A stretch of DNA of 64,000 nt from Micromonospora sp. WMMD1102. Lineage in GTDB: Bacteria; Actinomycetota; Actinomycetes; Mycobacteriales; Micromonosporaceae. The position numbers were made by a program, and so were the translations under genes. The DNA lies in NCBI RefSeq assembly GCF_029626265.1, contig NZ_JARUBN010000001.1, forward strand, positions 6,947,001 to 7,011,000, given 5' to 3'. Under the pieces are notes generated by a model. It was not told the origin of the DNA. It worked only from the letters and a program-made list of their open reading frames with translations, and ran no database searches. Every line of letters starts with the position of its first letter. Position 1 is the first letter of the stretch. Positions 61,813 through 64,000 of the stretch are shown here, piece after piece.

Positions 61813-62727
61813 TCAGCTGGCGGCGGCGGCCGCGGTGTCGGCGGGTCGGTTGCCGATGGCCCGGAAGACGTCGTCGAGCCGGGTCGGCCCGGCCTGGAGG
61901 TCCCGCAACTCGACTGCGTACTCGTCCGCCCAGCCGAGCAGGACGTGCAGGTCCTTCTGGAGTCCGAAGGTCTCGATCACGACCTTGCCGTCGCCGTCGA
62001 CGGTGCCGGCCAGGGGCAGCGCGGGTGCCGGTGCGGCCAGCGTGAAGCGGATGACCGCCGGCAGGGTACGGGTCAGCTCGGAGACCGTCCCCTCCCGGTG
62101 GAACGTGCCCTCGTGCATCAGCCCGATCCGGTCGGCGCGCTGCTGCGCCTCCTCCAGGTAGTGCGTGGTGAGCACGATCGTCGAGCCGTTCTCACGCAGC
62201 CGGTCGACCGTCGCCCAGAGGGCGTCCCGGGACCGGACGTCCAGCCCGGTGGTCGGCTCGTCCAGGAAGATCAGTTCCGGCGTACCGTAGATCGCGGTGG
62301 CGAAGTCCAGCCGCCGCTTCTCCCCGCCGGACAGCTGCGACACCCTGGTCCTGGCCTTTCCGGTCAGGTCGACGAGGTCGAGTATCCGGTCGACGTCGTC
62401 GGTCCGCCGGGTGAGCTGGCCGATCAGGCGGACCGACTCCCGAACCGTGAGGTCCGGGGAGAATCCGCTCTCCTGGAGCATTACGCCTATCCGGGGACGC
62501 ACCAGGCGTCGGTCGCGTGGGCTGTGCCCGAAGACGCGCACGGTGCCGGAGGTCGGCGTCCGGTGGCCCTCGATGGTCTCCAGGGCCGACGTCTTCCCCG
62601 CCCCGTTCGTGCCGAGCAGGGCGTAGAGCTCCCCCGGCCGCACCTCGAAGGAGAGGTCCCGTACGGCACGGAAGTCACCGTACGTGACGTTCAGTCCTTC
62701 GACTTCGATTACTGGTGTGCTGGACAT
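61813..62727 (-). CDS. ABC transporter ATP-binding protein (drug/lipid exporter type)
   Basis: The 304-residue ATPase has Walker A LGTNGAGKTSALE, Q-loop LQESGF, signature LSGGEKRRLDFA, Walker B LIFLDEPTTGLD and H-loop THYLEE. The long C-terminal part resembles the DrrA group. The ATG at 62725-62727 follows a weak site. It is divergent from the histidine kinase, so the exporter and two-component system form one locus. Confidence 0.93.
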   Translation of the reverse strand: MSSTPVIEVEGLNVTYGDFRAVRDLSFEVRPGELYALLGTNGAGKTSALETIEGHRTPTSGTVRVFGHSPRDRRLVRPRIGVMLQESGFSPDLTVRESVRLIGQLTRRTDDVDRILDLVDLTGKARTRVSQLSGGEKRRLDFATAIYGTPELIFLDEPTTGLDVRSRDALWATVDRLRENGSTIVLTTHYLEEAQQRADRIGLMHEGTFHREGTVSELTRTLPAVIRFTLAAPAPALPLAGTVDGDGKVVIETFGLQKDLHVLLGWADEYAVELRDLQAGPTRLDDVFRAIGNRPADTAAAAAS

Positions 62728-62760
62728 GCCCCAATGACAGCAGCGGTCCGGCCCAACCGT

Positions 62761-62802
62761 CAGTGCAGGCACGTCACGACCAGATGTGACGTGGTGTCAC
62801 TG
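62761..62802. promoter_or_regulatory. 42-bp symmetrical dyad between exporter and sensor kinase
   Basis: CAGTG (62761-62765), CACGTCAC (62770-62777), GTGACGTG (62786-62793) and CACTG (62798-62802) form a perfectly symmetrical nested dyad. It sits in the 108-bp divergent region between the ATPase and kinase start codons. It is the likely binding site of the adjacent response regulator. Confidence 0.7.
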
Positions 62803-62835
62803 CCTGCCGGTCCGGAGCCGCAGCATACTGGGTGG

Positions 62836-63984
62836 GTGACAGCAAGATCGCTGCGCATCGACGAGGCGACGCAGGGACGGCTGCGCCGGCTCAACCTCCT
62901 GACGACGATGCCGCCGCTGGTGATCGGGGCGGCCGTGGTGGTGATCGTCGACACCCGCGCCTGGTGGCACGCCGTCATCCTGACCCCGGGTGTCGTGGCG
63001 GCTCTGCTGACCTACGAACGGTGGACGGCGGACGACCTCGACCGGGTCACCCTGCCCTGCGTGATCGTGGCGGGGGCCGTCTGGCCGCCGGGGGCGCTGC
63101 TGATCGGCGCCCCGAACTCGTACTGGGGCATCTGCACCGTCGGTTCCTTCGCCCTCACCCGGCCGCGCCGGCATCGGGGGCTGGCGGCGGCCGGGCTCTT
63201 CGGGTTCGTCGCCGCGGTGGGCTCGGCACGGCTGCTCTTCGACCACGACGACGTACGCCGGACCCTGGTCAGCTACGTCGTCGTCCCGACGGCGGCCACC
63301 GTGGTCGTGACCGTCCTGACGTTGCTGGGCGAGCGGTTCTACGACATCATCCGTGAGCTGGAAGCCTCCCGAAAGCGCGAGGCGGAGCTGGCCGTCACCC
63401 GCGAACGGGTCCGCTTCGCCAGCGACCTGCACGACATCCAGGGCCACACCCTGCACGTGGTCAAGCTGAAACTCGCACTGGCCCGGAGGCTGGTCCGCAG
63501 CGACGCCGCACGCGCCGACGAGGAGCTTCGCGAGATCCACGACCTGGTCAGCGACACCATCACCCAGACCAAGGAACTCGCGTACGCCCAACGGCGGCTC
63601 AACCTCTCCGCCGAACTCGAGAACGCGCGGAACCTGTTCGAGGCCGCCGGCATCCGGGTGCGGATAACTCGCCGGTCCGAGGTCGACTCCCGGTTCGGCG
63701 AACTGCTCGGCCTGGTGCTGCGCGAGACGACCACGAACATCCTGCGGCACGCCCAGGCCAGCCAGGTGCGGATCACACTCTCCGCCGCCGGCATCGCGAT
63801 CGTCAACGACGGGGCGCCCGGCGACACCCGCCCGGAGCTGAGAGGGCTCTCCGCCCTGCGGCAGCGGGTGACGGAGGGCGGCGGCGAGCTGACGGCCGAG
63901 CGGCGCGCGGGAGAGTTCCGGACCGCCGCGACCTTCGCCCGGTCCGGGACGCCCGCGACCACCCTGGAAGAGGAGGCCCGATGA
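62836..63984 (+). CDS. DesK-type sensor histidine kinase
   Basis: A 382-residue kinase with several N-terminal transmembrane helices (20-150) and a HisKA_3 dimerisation/phosphoacceptor domain: FASDLHDIQGHTLHVVKLKL with His199. The C-terminal HATPase region has RETTTNILRHAQASQVRITL and GAPGDTRPELRGLSALRQRV. The GTG at 62836 is the start. Its stop overlaps the response regulator ATG by four bases. Confidence 0.93.
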   Translation: MTARSLRIDEATQGRLRRLNLLTTMPPLVIGAAVVVIVDTRAWWHAVILTPGVVAALLTYERWTADDLDRVTLPCVIVAGAVWPPGALLIGAPNSYWGICTVGSFALTRPRRHRGLAAAGLFGFVAAVGSARLLFDHDDVRRTLVSYVVVPTAATVVVTVLTLLGERFYDIIRELEASRKREAELAVTRERVRFASDLHDIQGHTLHVVKLKLALARRLVRSDAARADEELREIHDLVSDTITQTKELAYAQRRLNLSAELENARNLFEAAGIRVRITRRSEVDSRFGELLGLVLRETTTNILRHAQASQVRITLSAAGIAIVNDGAPGDTRPELRGLSALRQRVTEGGGELTAERRAGEFRTAATFARSGTPATTLEEEAR

Positions 63985-64000
63985 CGACAGTGGTGCTCGC
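63981..64000 (+). CDS. Response regulator, first codons only
   Basis: ATG 63981 overlaps the kinase stop. The visible codons read MTTVVL, the usual start of a NarL/LuxR-type response regulator. The gene continues past the window. The assignment is from position and the few residues. Confidence 0.75.

Noticed and set aside
61324..62835. Upstream extension of the histidine kinase frame
   Set aside because: This part is antisense to the ABC genes; the kinase begins at the GTG at 62836.

Overview
The window is high-GC actinobacterial chromosome, most likely from the Micromonosporaceae (Micromonospora or Plantactinospora type). The evidence is very high G+C at third codon positions, the futalosine menaquinone genes mqnB and mqnD, an XPB helicase next to its helicase-associated partner, bacterial NHEJ genes, a DUF397 remnant, WXG/Esp-like genes, and a GGGCCC-centred intergenic palindrome present twice. 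No rRNA, tRNA or CRISPR array was seen.

Region 1 (1 to about 8340) is the right-hand part of an integrated mobile element. From its inner side it holds an iteron-flanked AT-rich segment that looks like a replication origin, a primase-polymerase/helicase-like replication protein, a chain of small overlapping genes of unknown function, two divergent XRE regulators and a large serine integrase. The integrase sits at the junction and has split a purine (NCS2) permease gene. The permease 5' part is still present (8302-9246) and its 3' part should lie beyond the left edge of the window.

Region 2 (9.3-21.9 kb) is ordinary chromosome: DUF2530, DUF3027, an MFS exporter overlapping mqnB, an XRE-GNAT protein, mqnD, a cold-shock-domain protein, a HAD phosphatase, a helicase-associated protein, an L,D-transpeptidase and the XPB helicase. 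Region 3 (21.9-26.2 kb) is a worn accessory patch: a DUF397 fragment, a TetR gene with candidate operators, a serine-hydrolase/transposase-tail chimera, a Uma2 nuclease, a zinc-ribbon protein and an apparently complete IS5-family element.

Region 4 (26.3-38.4 kb) contains a three-gene WXG/Esp-like operon, a divergent NHEJ locus (LigD polymerase, ligase and Ku around a strong dyad), a DUF5995 protein, a MarR gene followed by repeated operators, a frameshifted SgcJ-like lipoprotein and an FtsX-type ABC exporter, a HAD-Mth938 fusion, and truncated HxlR and SDR genes. Region 5 (39-50.9 kb) holds a FkbM methyltransferase, a membrane acyltransferase, two quinone-oxidoreductase-type enzymes, an ECF sigma factor with a broken BNR-repeat partner, an acyl-CoA ligase, a NUDIX gene behind two tandem leader mini-ORFs, a DHA2 exporter and a DJ-1/PfpI protein.

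Region 6 (51-64 kb) has a heptose-type glycan set (HldE-like, GT2, GT9), Hsp20, DUF2231, a second and intact ECF-BNR pair, a secreted esterase, and an ABC exporter-GPP34 operon facing a DesK-type histidine kinase/response regulator pair across a 42-bp dyad. The main points of interest are the candidate origin, the serine-integrase/permease fusion junction, the duplicated ECF-BNR cassette, the coupled leader peptides before NUDIX, and the strong dyads in the NHEJ and two-component divergent promoters. At least three apparent frameshifts are of the same +1 type and two lie in C6 runs, so base-calling error should be excluded before those genes are called pseudogenes.
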